DNA of 64,000 bases from Cloeon dipterum. Taxonomy: Eukaryota > Arthropoda > Insecta > Ephemeroptera > Baetidae. Location of the stretch: positions 21,518,545 through 21,582,544 of the forward strand of contig NC_088790.1 in NCBI RefSeq assembly GCF_949628265.1, written 5' to 3'. A model generated the notes under the pieces. It was not told the DNA's origin and ran no database searches. It saw only the letters and a list, made by a program, of their open reading frames with translations. Both the position numbers and the translations under genes were made by a program. Shown one piece after another: positions 1 to 12,300 of this stretch (position 1 is the first letter of the stretch; each line of letters begins with the position of its first letter).

Positions 1-2
1 TT

Positions 3-404
3 TCGCTGGTGGAATTCGGTCGCAACTTCGATATGGACTACGTCCCTGCGCACGCTCCCAACGCCAACAAGAGATCCACGCAGCACAACTCGATGTGCGC
101 GCCCCTGCACGAAATCAAGTTCAGGTCGGACCCAGGCGGGCTGGCCTTGCGCAAGTTCGGCTCGGTGGAGAAGCTGAATAATGTGGGGCGGCGGCACCGG
201 CGGCCTCCGAGGGAAAAGCAGCAGAAGCAGGAGGCCAGCAACTCGAGCAGCGTCGAGGCCTTGACCGAGGTGGCCCCCGACATCCTTCGGCCGAGCAACA
301 AAGGCCTCCTCGCGGCGACCGGAAGCGGCATCAGGAGCTCCTTCATGGCGCTGTTCAGCAAAAACCAATCTGGCTCCAGTGCCAGTTTTGGTTCTAAGAA
401 GTAG
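3..404 (+). CDS. 3'-terminal coding part of an unrecognised gene
   Basis: An open frame enters from the left edge and runs 133 codons to a TAG at 402-404. No start or splice acceptor is needed inside the window, so this is the C-terminal end of a larger protein. It is hydrophilic and low-complexity: a basic stretch (GRRHRRPPREKQQKQ), a Ser/Asn-rich patch, then a Gly/Ser-rich tail ending GSSASFGSKK. I see no membrane segment and no family motif. GC content is high (about 60 percent) compared with the AT-rich DNA that follows, which supports real coding. It could be the regulatory tail of a receptor, channel or kinase, but nothing here decides that. An antisense ORF over the same bases is treated as a shadow. 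Confidence 0.6.
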   Translation, partial: SLVEFGRNFDMDYVPAHAPNANKRSTQHNSMCAPLHEIKFRSDPGGLALRKFGSVEKLNNVGRRHRRPPREKQQKQEASNSSSVEALTEVAPDILRPSNKGLLAATGSGIRSSFMALFSKNQSGSSASFGSKK

Positions 405-1457
405 AAGCTAGGATGCATGGACCAATATAGTGCAATGCTTATTATTTAAAGAATTGGTATTTTGTTAAAACTTGGATAAAATGACTGAAAAGTGGTGGTG
501 ACAGATACAATGGTCTCATACAACCTCACAGGGGAAACTCTTAAGGATGCTGCTTTTTTTAGCTGGCTGCAAATTTATTTCATTTGTGCAATTTTCAGCA
601 GTTTTTCAAGTTTAGTAAATTTGACCACGAGAAAATATGGGACATTTTATCAGCTTTTTTATTTTGTTTTTCAGCAGTTAAGTTTCATGAATGCTCATAA
701 ACAAAATTATTTTTAAACCCCTGCTTCTATTTTTTGTTTGATAATAACTAGTTTTACATAATTAACATTTTTGTTGTCATTTTGTATTTCAAATTTTGAA
801 CTTTGAACTTGATTCACATCAGGTCAAACTACACAAATACAAATTCAATAAATTCACCACCAGCTTAAACGTAGATTCCTTAACAGGTTCCTTGTCAATG
901 TCCGAAATAATTGTACAAATTGCATAAAAAGTTGTAATATATATGTGCCAAAATATGCTCCATTCATTTGTGACTTTGCTCATTTAACCAATTTCCAGTA
1001 TTTTATTGTGGCTAGTCATTAACACAGCATTTTGTAAAACATGCATTAATTCGAATTGTGAAAAATATGGCATAGATCTAAATTAAATCCAATGACATTA
1101 CTAATCTAAGTAGATAATACTGTACGCATCTCGCTGGATATCTCAAGTAAACGCTTTTTTCGAATATATTATACACTTTGTCATTCCAATAAAATATGCT
1201 TTCATGTGCTGTGAATATAGATTAACTCCCCAGAAACAAATAAAATAAATACGATAGACGTATAAAACAATTTATTAATACAATCCTGAGTATCATAAGT
1301 CATGTAAGTAAAAAATCGTCATCTTGCGTGAGAATAAGTTACATTTTTCGCACTTGGAAACCTAATAGTAGAGTATTAAATGATGCATCCTGTTACATAA
1401 CACGACAACGGATGTTGAGAATGAGATCATGCAAACGAAAAACTTTTGCGTTTGAAG
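405..1457. other. convergent 3' ends: AT-rich 3' UTR and intergenic DNA
   Basis: No coding sequence is seen. The stretch is AT-rich. Candidate poly(A) signals for the + gene are AATAAA at 847-852 and 1188-1193. For the Patched-like gene on the - strand the candidate is at 1271-1276 (TTTATT on +). The two genes therefore end tail to tail around 1190-1275, possibly with overlapping 3' UTRs. A GT-rich 74-codon ORF at 492-716 has no features of a gene. Confidence 0.5.
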
Positions 1458-4400
1458 TTAGCACTGCGTTATCACAGAAGGAATATCTGGCAGTTTCTGC
1501 GGTTTATTATCAGCGACGGCCACCACATTCATGGGCAAGCTCGACACATTCCCTGGCTGATGCTCTTCCACTTGAGGGTAAGGGGCTGGTCCAATGAGGC
1601 TCAACACGACAGGAAGGAAAACTAGACCGTGAAACAGGCCAAATACGACAACAAGGAAAAATATCTGAAAAATAAATGAGGCAAAAATCATTTCAGATTC
1701 CTGTTTGATCTCTTACAAAGATCTATAAAGTATGATCTAATCAATCCATTTAATGGGAAAAATCAAGAATGTTTAAGGATGATTCTTTTTTTTAATTTTA
1801 CAAGGGAATATGATAGAGTGCTTCTTTAAATATTGTCGGTCACTTTACAACCATCTGATTTGAAAATTAATGTTGCATGGTTCAAAGAATTCTTTGAACT
1901 GCTTTAAAGGCTGCCTTGAATCAATTAAAATTACACAACTAAAAAAAGTAACAAGTTAAACTCATTCAACAATTATAAAATTAAGAAAATTTCAAACCAG
2001 CCATTTTAAGCATCCTATGTAAAATTCTACCAATTTAATATAAAAATATCATGGTTTCAAGAGGTGTGGTTACCTTGAAGTAGGTGGAAAACACGTGCGA
2101 GTCTGAGTCTGCCAGCAGAATAAAAGCCAGGAACGTGCTAAAGCCACCGTTGAAAACTGCAGGACCGATCTGTTTGACAGTCTTTATGGCCCTTTCCTCT
2201 CGAGATCCGGGAAATGTCATGAATGAGTGAGCAATGTGCGCTGCATAGTCAACGCACAATCCTATTGCGAGAACCAGATCAATGCAGGAGACGGTGTCCA
2301 CGGTTAGTCCCCAAAAATGCATCATTCCGCTCACATCGATCTAAAAAATATTAATTTGTCAGATGACATCAAATTTTAATTATCATTTTTGTATTACTAG
2401 AGTAAGAACTACGCAGAAAAGAACAAGGAGGCACGCTTTGATGTCTACGATGAGAAGCAGAGTGGTGAAGAAAACGCAAATCATGGCCCAGCTAATATTA
2501 CGAAGCAACTCTTCAGCGATTACCTAAAGATAATTAGAAAAATTAGTTTCTCTGAATTTTTGTAATATTTTTAATAATTACTTCGTCTGTTTCCCAGCCA
2601 GCAAAAGCTCTTGCCCAAACCTTTACCACAGCACCGTCTCCAAATTCAGCCTGAGAAATTATCTTCTTCAGCCTATTCATAGCAGGCACGTGCTCAACGG
2701 ATCCTTTGAATTTCCGAAACTTGAAGTCAAAGCTGGAAATCTAAATACGCAAGGATTACAAAAACTGATCATAAAGTTTTAGTTTCCGTATTTTACCTTG
2801 ACAGGCGGTGCATCTAGCAAGCATCTTGGGGTGCCGTTAAATATAAATTTCATTCTATATTTCGAGCCAGTTGGACTGAAAAGAAATCTCCCTAATATAT
2901 CATGAAATCTCTCTTCACTGAGTTTTTCTCCAGGCAAACCTGACAAACATAAAATTTATTAGATTTGCTTGTTCTTAAAAATCAATTAGCTTACTCGTAT
3001 TGAAATGGGTATTGCTGTATTTTTGGAACGGAGTGTACCACGCATCCACCTCCTTAATTATGTCTTTCTGTTCTTCAAGCTTGTCGATCAGATCGGCTAT
3101 TGAGTTCAAATGGTCGTAATGGTTAAAATTGCTGAGGAAAATGGTGCCAGGCTCTCCGTCGCTGGGGTAGAACTTTTTGGACTTGTCAAAGTACTTGAAG
3201 AGGTAAGTGCTCTGGGGCAAAAACCAGATAGGGTCAAACTCCTGGCGCAACATCGAGAGTCCCCACGAGCCGAAAATCAGAAGAGTTGCAGTACATACAA
3301 GGACGATGACCTTAAAAGGATTTAAGTTAGTAATTTGGTCGAGAAATAAAATTTATACAAACCTTGACTGGTGTCTTGAAAAGAAATGATCCTAAAATTG
3401 CTTCAAAAGCGCTTTTGAACAGGTCCTTTTGGCTGCAATTGTTTGGCTTGTAATTTTTGTATTTGATGCAAAAGAGGAATCCATCTCGACTGTCCAACAT
3501 TCGCCTGAGGTCCAAGGAGAACCAGGCGGTGAAAAAGGTTGCCTGGAGGACGTAGGTTGCGAGAATTCCAACAGCAGCATAAATGCAAAAGGACCTAAAA
3601 AGAAAAAAAGACATGGAAAATTATATAATAATCAATTCGTTTAAAAACTCGCTGCAGATTTGACTTATTTTTCAAAGATTACAAACAAAGAATAATTAAA
3701 AAAGCTGTAGGAAATTAGAGTGCAAGGTGCATTTAACTGAATAGCTTTGCCAAAATTCCTGCGATAAAACATCCTGGGCTTACTTCTTTTAAAAATAATT
3801 ATCATAAATAATTTAAGAGATTAAAACCTTAATGAAGGCAGGACGGTGGTGGCGCCAATGGCAAAGGCGGTGAAGTCGGTGAGCGACGTAATTGTGATAG
3901 ACACACCGGCGTGTTTTAGTGTGTGACCCATTTTTTCAGGCAGGCTGAGGGTGGTGACCTCGGGACCGAGAGTGGCCCAGCACTGTGCGATCACAAACAT
4001 GTCATCGATCCCAATGCCTAGCATCAAAAAGGGGAGAATGTTGTGAACAGGCCCGTAAGGGATTCCAAAGGCAGAGCAAATCCCGTACGCAACAACGCAG
4101 CCCATTCCAACACTGCCTATGCCGATCAGGGAAAGTACCGCCTGAGGATCAATTTGGATTAGGACTGATTTGATTAATTTGTGTTGTTTTCCTACCCTTT
4201 GCTCCACTAGATTGAATCTCCCAAGCATGAGTTGAACATAAATGAACATAATGATGAAACCAATTGAAAGCTTCTTAGCATCATTTTTTATCGCTGTGCC
4301 GCTCACATCTCCAAAACTGAAAGCACCAAATGCATTTATTTATATTTATTTATGATTTAATTAAATGCTGTGAACCTTCTTCCAGAAAAGGTATAAATAG

Positions 4401-5634
4401 TGATGGAGCCATTTCTGTTTTTATTCAAAATGTTCACGAACTCTGCTTCCCAGTTCAAAATATCTTTCGCCACCTAATTTGAAAAGAAAATTAGAAATAA
4501 AATATTACTTTGAGCAAAAACATGAAAATATTACCGAGTCTCCAGTGCCTGCATCATTTGAGATTTCTCCTCTGGCTTTTGATGGGTCGCTCTTCACCAG
4601 CCAAGTAACCAAAATAGTTTTTGCGCCTATCACGGTCCCGTTTTGATCCATCTGCACGCCACCGAGCATCTTCAAGTAGTCACGCGGAATTCCAAACACT
4701 GGGCTGACGTCGGTTTCATTTAAAGCGGTTGAAATTTCGTCCAAATCCAAATTTTCGATTTTTTCTCGGTCGTAATTCCAAATTTCCAGGGGGGAGCTCA
4801 GCCAGCAAGCCTCCTAATTTGTTAAAGCGCAGTAGTTTAACAATGATTCAAGGCATTTGACCGCAATATAGTGACCTGCATTCCACTTAAGAAGGAGCAG
4901 TAAGTGGCTCTGTCAAAGTGCACGCTTGGGTCAAAATTTTTTAGGAACGAAGGCTCTCCGAAATCTTTCTTCTTGAACAGATCTTCTTCAAAGGCGTCAT
5001 CAAAGTCGCTGCCAAAAATGTCGTCCCACTCTGATTCAGACTCGTTTACTGCTCTCCTCCGTCTCAAACCTCCACCTTGACCGAAAGTCACAACTGGAAT
5101 TCTGCAAAGAATAGTGCGAATTAAAATAAAAAATTTTAACTGTTAGTCAGAATGCAAAATTCCCTTACTTTAGGCAGATATTACTCCATTCTGTGCCATC
5201 TGCCTTGATTGATTTTATTTCTTCTATCACATCTAGAATCTAAAAAAATGGTTTGTTAGTGCGACAGTTTTTCCTAGTTCAATCAATTTCATGATTTTCA
5301 TATTTTTTAAAAGGCGCACCTGTATCAAGTTTTCACTCGTCATAATATTCTCCTGCGCCTCGAAAATGGCAAATTGCGGGCGGACATTGTTTGGAAAATT
5401 GTTTCTCATCCATTCGGAGTCGCGCACGAAATGCGAGTCAGATGGAATCCAAAGTTTTTCTGGTCGATTCTCCTGTGTGAAATTATGCAGTCCCGAGGAG
5501 AAGAGGGCCCCAATTAGCAGACAACTCGAAATGACGTAAAATGGGTGGTGACCGATGAAGCATCCCAGCCTGTGGATAAAGGATTCACTTAAATGGTGTG
5601 CGTGTTTGACAACTCTGACTTTTGAATTTTTCAT
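1458..5634 (-). CDS. Patched domain-containing (RND/sterol-sensing) membrane protein, PTCHD3-like
   Basis: Fourteen exons (high to low): 5634-5320, 5239-5169, 5101-4876, 4813-4535, about 4473-4376, 4316-4196, 4141-3828, 3594-3363, 3310-2995, 2939-2797, 2740-2582, 2523-2398, 2340-2074, 1664-1458. Joined phases give about 957 aa. The order is that of the Patched/NPC1-related RND family: TM1 near residue 35, large extracellular loop 1, a sterol-sensing-like five-helix block (about 340-500) with GIGIDD at 412-417, TM7 near 555, loop 2, then TM8-12 with GLCVD at 827-831. These match the paired GxxxD positions of RND transporters. The likely role is proton- or cation-driven movement of sterol-like lipids, or patterning of cell surfaces, as for insect and worm PTCHD proteins; the substrate is unknown. 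The ATG at 5634 was chosen because TM1 follows directly. The length is usual for the group. The assignment to the family is firm; the exact orthologue is not. Confidence 0.88.
4142..4195 (-). other. 54-bp in-frame mini-intron
   Basis: On the minus strand GTAGGA...CTCAG separates LVEQR from AVLSLIG. Its length is divisible by three and it has no stop, so an ORF reads straight through it. Removing it restores the usual Patched-family junction between TM2 and TM3. A branch-like CTAAT is present about 20 nt before the acceptor. Confidence 0.75.
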
Positions 5635-7233
5635 TTTGCGTCATCACGCAATATTTTTTTTCATTATTCATATAGCTGTGGATGAATTGTCATCTGTTTG
5701 TGTTTGGTTAGTGTCAATTTCCAAGAATAATAAATTAGAGGAAGCCGCAAAATCAAGTCACAAAAAAGGATGACTTTGTTGCGTTGCACGACCTTTGACT
5801 CAAATGTCCAACTAAATTAGTTGCGATATTTATTTTATCAGTATGTGTTCTTCCAAAGAGCCAACATTAAAATTTTAAATTGAGAAAAAAATTAATATAT
5901 TATTATTGGTCGTAAAAAAGTTGAAGTAATTGCAAATCCCTTTCATCACTTGTCCTTGACAAGAGCTACACCAATTTTGCCACGAGAGAAAAAAACAGTA
6001 CGTCTTGCAGCACTCCATGAGAGCATTATGATTGGTATTTGAGGTTATATAATAATAATTAACCATATAAAAAAGATACAAGAACCATTATTTAAAAAGC
6101 CTCAACAGAAAATGCGAATTTTCAAAAGTAAAAACTATTTTTTTACGCTATAAAAATAAAAAAATCGTTCATCTCACTTGAAACCCCAATTTAATCTAAA
6201 ATTAATATTTTAAATTAGGTCCCTACTTGCCTTCCTGAAATAAACTTATCTTGATATTAAAAAATAAAAACTATCAGAGTATAATACAAGTGAAGCGCCG
6301 ACGCAACCACACTATTAAATTTTGGGAGGGCCAAACACTAGAATATCGATTTCCATGTGAATGACAGAGTTACGTAATGATAAAAGTTATCTGCGAGCAC
6401 TCATACCAGAAGAAAAAGGCTTCCAGGGCCGCAATGAATGAGACTCCGAGGCGTGCCAGGCCCGTCGGGCCGCTGGGGCCCTCGGTGCTCGGCATTCCGT
6501 GCGAACAGCTGCACTGACACTCACGCCAGCGCGATTCAGGGCCGGCTCCTCCAGGAAGAAGGAGTTAAGTAGACGGCACACCGCGAGCAAAACACGAGTC
6601 GAGCGCCGGCGCGGGTTTCCTCGGCAGTGCGCAGGTCTCTTCATTGTTTCGGAGGCACCACTGCAAGGTCGGCATCGCCACAGCACCGCTGTCTTTTAGC
6701 GGCGTGTTTTTTGCAGCACGACGTGTGCCTTTCTTGGAATCTAAAATAGGCTGCTTTTAACGACTGAGGATGCGACTTTCAAGAGCAGGATAAAGATGAC
6801 CCACAGGAGCATTTGATCAGAATCAATGCAATTGCTGACAGAGAACAGAGTTCATGGGCCAATAAAATTAATTGTTGGATTTTCTTTGTGTTGTTTCCCT
6901 GCGTATAAAAGGAACAAAGAACCAAACTATTCAAAAGACCCTTGAGAATTAAAGAAAACATGGTGTAATTTCCTTAATCATATTGCATGCCTTTTAAATT
7001 ACATTATATCTCATGAGAAAATCTTTTGATCAAATTTATCTTCTTTTTCAGGAAAGTGTGGAGAAAAATATGCGAATTATATTATACTGTTAAATCCATA
7101 ACATTCGTTTATTCTTCGATGCAATTAAAATTTGATAGTTACTTCGTAAATAAAATCAGTGCCATTTATTTAAAATCCGATCGTTTTCATTGAAAAACAA
7201 TTTTTTCAACTGGTGCAAAACTAATTCGCATTT
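5635..7233. other. spacer between Patched-like and lectin genes
   Basis: Apart from the GC-rich island at about 6400-6700, this is AT-rich DNA without recognisable genes. A plus-strand TATAAAAG lies at 6904-6911 but no gene follows it. A lectin poly(A) signal on the minus strand sits at 7165-7170 (TTTATT on +), about 64 nt after the lectin stop. Confidence 0.4.
6407..6690 (-). other. candidate non-coding first exon of the Patched-like gene
   Basis: A GC-rich island on the minus strand ends in a good splice donor, CTG followed by GTATGAGT, at 6407/6406. No recognisable protein is encoded, although open frames exist on both strands. It lies 0.8 kb upstream of the Patched-like start codon, with plausible acceptors on the minus strand near 5680-5700. 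The upstream edge is a guess. It could equally belong to an unrelated transcript. Confidence 0.3.
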
Positions 7234-8047
7234 TTATGGCGAGTTCATGATTGCCTCTTTACGACACTCACAGGCGAATTTGTAGCGAAAACTGCAGGAC
7301 TCGTCCCAAAGACCTCCTCGAATTACCGCCACGCAAAGATGGCCTTTATATAAAATATCCGAATAGTTATTTAATAGTTCATTTGGTTGCGCTACCGCCT
7401 CTTCATTTCCTTTAAACCACATTTCGCTGTCGGTCTCAAGAATTGGTCCACTCTCACCCCATTGGATAATCGAACCGTTTTTGCAGTTACTCGCCAAAAC
7501 CCAAGCGGAACCTGTTGCAAGGTTAGTTATAATTTTTCTTTTTATTATTTGAAAACTTACGGAAATAGTGTTCGCTGAGTTTGTTGTAGAACTCGTCCAA
7601 TTCTGTTTTTGATTTCAGGGTCACTAAAGAGAGATTCGTGCTAATGCAAATGTTGTTAGCTTGTTCCCAACTAAGCTGAAAATCAAATGCCAAGTGAAAA
7701 AATTCGAAGTTATAGGGGTTTGGAGGATTTTAGAAAAGTGTGTATAAAGAAATGACCAACCCTCGAGTCAACTAGAATGATGTTGTTCTCCGTTTGATTT
7801 CCAGTACCTTGAAGAAGCAAAATTTAAAATCATCTGGTATCTCATTAAAAAATCTTCACAATTATCAAGGTAATGCGTCTCCAGCCTTTTCTTTATGCCT
7901 GACAAGCAACCTCCTGCAATTTTAGAATTTGCCGATGCCTAAAATTGCATATAAAAATACATATTAAATGGTGCGTATTATTTTGTGCTAGTTATTTACC
8001 TCAAATATGACGGCTAGAGCAACAAGAACCAAGAAGAATGACCCCAT
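7234..8047 (-). CDS. secreted single-domain C-type lectin
   Basis: Five exons (high to low): 8047-8000, 7938-7911, 7807-7761, 7675-7561, 7511-7234. The phases join to 171 aa. Residues 1-18 form a signal peptide (MGSFFLVLVALAVIFEA), so the product should be secreted into haemolymph or a gut or cuticle lumen. The rest is one C-type lectin-like domain: LSWEQANNIC start, SAWVLASNC, IQWGESG, then LCVAVIRGGLWDESC and a YKFACE end with the usual disulphide cysteines. The sugar-contact position reads AQPNE, between the classical EPN and QPD, and WND is replaced by WDE. Calcium and sugar preference therefore cannot be called. Insect lectins of this type act in microbe recognition. The second exon (28 bp) has the weakest support; the rest is secure. 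Confidence 0.82.
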
Positions 8048-8049
8048 GA

Positions 8050-8092
8050 TTCTGATTCAAAAGTATAAGGTTCCAGTTAATTTATACCCATT
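8050..8092 (-). promoter_or_regulatory. lectin core promoter (TATA plus initiator)
   Basis: On the minus strand GGGTATAAATTAAC (about 8079-8092) lies roughly 30 nt upstream of a TCAG initiator-like sequence just before the lectin ATG (8047). If it is used, the 5' UTR is only a few nucleotides. This is inferred from spacing alone. Confidence 0.4.
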
Positions 8093-9374
8093 AGGGGGCG
8101 GTTGTGTGATAAAAGCTAATGCGTCACACAGACGCATGATCACCGCACAGAGGCTAAAGTTTATCGTATTTAAAGGACCAGGATTTTCCCTCTATCATCA
8201 ACCACGAATAGATTATGAGTAAATTTACGCGAATGAACAATTTCCTTCAACTGAAACGATAAAGACCGATATCCTATATACCAAAGTTGAGCTGGTGGCA
8301 TTGTTTCCTTGTTTATTTCTAGAGTCGTAAAATCCCGAAAGTCGACGATTTTTTTATTTCACTACACCGCTTTTGCAAGATATGTTCATAAATTGATAAT
8401 TATTGTTGGTACGGAAATTTTAATTTCAAATGAAAGCCCAGCATGTCAGAATTGACGCAAGATAGCCTTGTGTTGCCTTGTGCTTAATTTGTTCGCAGAT
8501 ATCATCCAGACGATCTTGTTTCCGCTGCGAAACTTTGCCAATAATCTGTCGTTTCGCACCGGCAGTCTCGTCTGTTAAGGCATCAGCCAGCAGCGACGGT
8601 AATTTGCAATAATTGTCTTGCTAAGCAGCAAGTGAGCGAGTTAAATTGCAAATTCCCCGGCTGTACAGAGCTATCAGAGTAATTGCTGCAGGTCGACGAG
8701 CCGATTGTCGGGAGCCAAGAGTACTTTTAGTATACGGACGGTGTAACCCACATCAATGTAGGAATTAGCTCCTCTCCAAATTTTATATAAATCTCATTCA
8801 TCCGATGCAAGCCAAAACATGGAATACATTTTAATAGTTTAAATGAGGAGTTATTTATTTTAAATAGTATTTACGCTGTAAAGGATGCAGAAAATTTCAA
8901 GCTGCAAGCTTCAAGAAAAGCTCAACATGTAGAATAAATCTCAAACGACCAAATTAATAATTATTATATTAGTGGCAGAGTCGAATCTAACTTTATCTAA
9001 TTGGCATAATCTTGAGGGAGTTCCATGGGATGCACCGCTGCACAAAAGAAGGCTCTTCAGGGTTTTCAGGAGATTTTAGGGGGTCAGATTGATTTTCTAC
9101 AAACTTCGAAAAATCATTTCACAGTACAAAATTTATTGCTGCATTTAGCTTCGAATAAAAATTATACAACAGACAACTGACAAATCCTTAAAAATACATA
9201 TATGTACATCGCCAAAAAGCACCTTGTGCATTCTTGACTAATCTACTTAAAACAAGTCATATACTTTCTAAATTTCAGTTAAAATTTGAAAAACCAAGTC
9301 ACCAAGCTGGATGTTACAAACTACTTTACATTAAAAGTATCACATTTCACAGGGGCTATTTTTTCAAATAGCTG
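8093..9374. other. intergenic DNA, no gene recognised
   Basis: Mostly AT-rich sequence between the lectin and TMEM72-like genes. A possible minus-strand poly(A) signal for the downstream end of the TMEM72-like gene is at 9133-9138 (TTTATT on +). I see no conserved ORF and no RNA gene. Confidence 0.4.
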
Positions 9375-12300
9375 CTAAATTTCTAGAACGATTCCTCCAG
9401 ACTGGCCAGGTCTTGAATGTCTTGTTGGAGATTCTGTTGTCGAGAATGAGTCGTCCAGCACTTCAGTGTCAAATCTGAGGAAAATTATATCGAGAAAATT
9501 GAACAAAAAATTCTCCTGTTCACTGAGATTTTGTGTTTTGGTCTTTAAATTAATAAAATATTTTTTAACCCTTAAATTGGACTGAAAATAAAACAAATGA
9601 TATTTCAGAATCATATTTATGCTTTTTTTGTTTTAAATAAAGTCCCCCATTTAATTTATTCCTTCTGAGAGACTAACCGTTCCTCATTCTCAGCTACACG
9701 ATTTTCCCCAAATGAAAAAATCTTGACTGTTAATTTCACGAGCGTGTTACTCTGGACTGCAATCACTCATACCTGTCGCAGCTGTCTTCACCATGAGCGT
9801 GCAAAAGTCGCGAGTCAGGACTGGGGCGGGAGGAGCTGAGCGACAACAGGGCGTAGCACGCGGCCAGGATCAGCAGCATTCCACCTGAGGGAAAATCGAA
9901 GTTTGCCTACTTTGAGAAAAAAAACACTCACACGCAGATTTCGGTCGGCCTGGGAAATAAAATCTGTGCATGCGCCGGGCCAAAAGGGAATTTATCTGTT
10001 TGTTGTTCTCGGGGCGGGTGAGTGGGCTGGATGATTAATTAAATGGGCACGTACCGGCAACGGTGGAGAGCCAGAGGTGATGTGGCCACGCAATCAACGC
10101 GGCCGCGATCCCGCAGTAGAGCAGACTCTTTTTCCAGCCGTTGAACCAAAGGACCCAGCGCCAGCAAACGCAGCGCCGCTCGCCCCTGCAGAAACGAAAT
10201 TGCAGCTGTGTTAGCGTCGTGTACGTGGATTTCGCGACCAGCCTTGTAAAATTTAACGACCGCGAATGGATTAGCGCCGTTCTGGTTACGCACTCGAAAA
10301 GGGCGACCGGAAAACACGTAAAAGCGTGAGCGCCAAATAGCGGAGATTTTAGTTCGAGTAGTAAAACTGGGACCCTGAGAAAGGTCGCGTGGCTGACGTT
10401 GTTGCGTCATGTGAAATTACCTCGTTGTCACACATGGGAAAACATCAGCAGGTTTGAAATAGCTCATCAAATCAACGAGATGCTTATCTTTAAAATTAAT
10501 TTTAGGTGGTCTTTTGAAAATTAAATCGCAAAACTTTAATCGGATTATATCCACACACATCAAGGATATACTAAAAAAATAAGAGATTGGCATCTGTTAT
10601 AAGACGCTGAATGATTTTTCTGCTTGAGAGGTAAATGAATGACTTGTTATTTAATTAAACTTCTCCAGTTTCGGCGAATCCAGTCAACCCTATTTCATGA
10701 AATAAAAATCCAAATCCTTACTATACATCAAAACAAGATTGTTCCTACTTGGATCACTTCAAACAAATTTTTCTTTTGTAATTTGATTTCAAAACAATTA
10801 TTCCCATAAGTTAAATTCCATTGGGATTTTTACTCTATACGAGACTCAACAACTCGCTTAACGACACCATCTTGTTAACAATGTTCACTTTTGATGTTAC
10901 AAAATTGCATCAATTCAATAAACTCACCACAAACTAAAACGCAGCATCCTACGAGTTTATCGTTAAGTAAACTCGACGGAATCCATTAGCGATGGGGATC
11001 TTAAAATATTTACCAAGCCCACCCCCACAACTTGCCGAGCATTCCATTTATTTTTCCGCGTGTGTGATCAAGAAGAGGCTTTTGGAGCGTTTCCCTGTGC
11101 CCCTAGATCCTGGGCGAAGAGGTCAAAAATACTTTGCCAGGTTTTTTCCTACTCACACACATGGCTCACGGGGAGGAGTAAGAACGCGTCTAATAAATTG
11201 GCGCGATCCAATTCCAGCCAACAGGTAAATTTTTTCCCCCCGAGTGATTGCTTTCGGTCGTGGTTGTTGCGGAATTGACTTTCTCCCTAGCAGAGTAAAC
11301 AGGATGAAGGAGGAAAGAGCGTAATTAATTTCCTTTGATTGCACGAAATGGATTCGCGCTGCTGATCGTTATTTTGGACAATTTTTCTTTCCTGTGTTCA
11401 TCACGCTGAATGAAGCAGACAAGTTGAGCAATTTCGCCTGCTCAGCGTCGGGCGGGCGGGCGGGCCGCACAAAAAGCTTGGATCGTTTTAAGTTTGCGCA
11501 AGAACGCCAGTTTGAACTTACCGAGAGCACACTTGCAGGAATAACGAGACAGTCCACGTGATTTCCAGGAAAAACACCAGCAAAGCACACACTCTGTGAA
11601 AGAAGAAACTGACTTGAAGATATACACACATTAAACAAAACTGAAGAAGAAAATAATTGGGAGAGGAGGAAAATTTCTTTGAGGCAAACAATAATTCCAC
11701 CTGGGATTTTTAACAACAATGCTTCAGGCGTTGTAAATTTTTTAGAAGAGCAAAAAGCTTCCATAGCGGTTAGGGTATCGTTCTCAGAGGCTCTTTACAC
11801 ATTAGATAAAAATGCGAAATTCACGTCACTTTTCGGGGCAAACTTAAAAGGCGTTGGTGTCGATCGAGTGCCATAAAAGCGGCGATGCAAAAAAGTTTGT
11901 CACGTGCTGCGCTTTCGTTTCTTTTCACCGACACTTCAGCGTGAAGCTTTTTTCGTGCGGGCACAAAATGCAAATTGGGTAATGAGCTTAAAATTACGTC
12001 CTTCTCCGGTCTTGCGTGCTGTGCCAGACAAGGAGCCGTCTTTTATGGCACCCGGAAGATCTTTGCTCCTCTGCGCCCCGAAATTTACTCCTACAAACTT
12101 TTAGATCCCAGGGGGAAGAGAGAAGCAAAAAAGAAGCTCGACTTTTTATGAACGTTCCGACCGCATTTTCAATTTTTCGAGTCACTTACATAATGTAGAG
12201 GCCCATTGGATGGTGGTGAAAAGAGATGTCGACGCCAACTCCGCACAGAACTGGAACAAGAGAATAATGAGACAGCTGCAAGGTCTGTGCAAAGTTGGAT

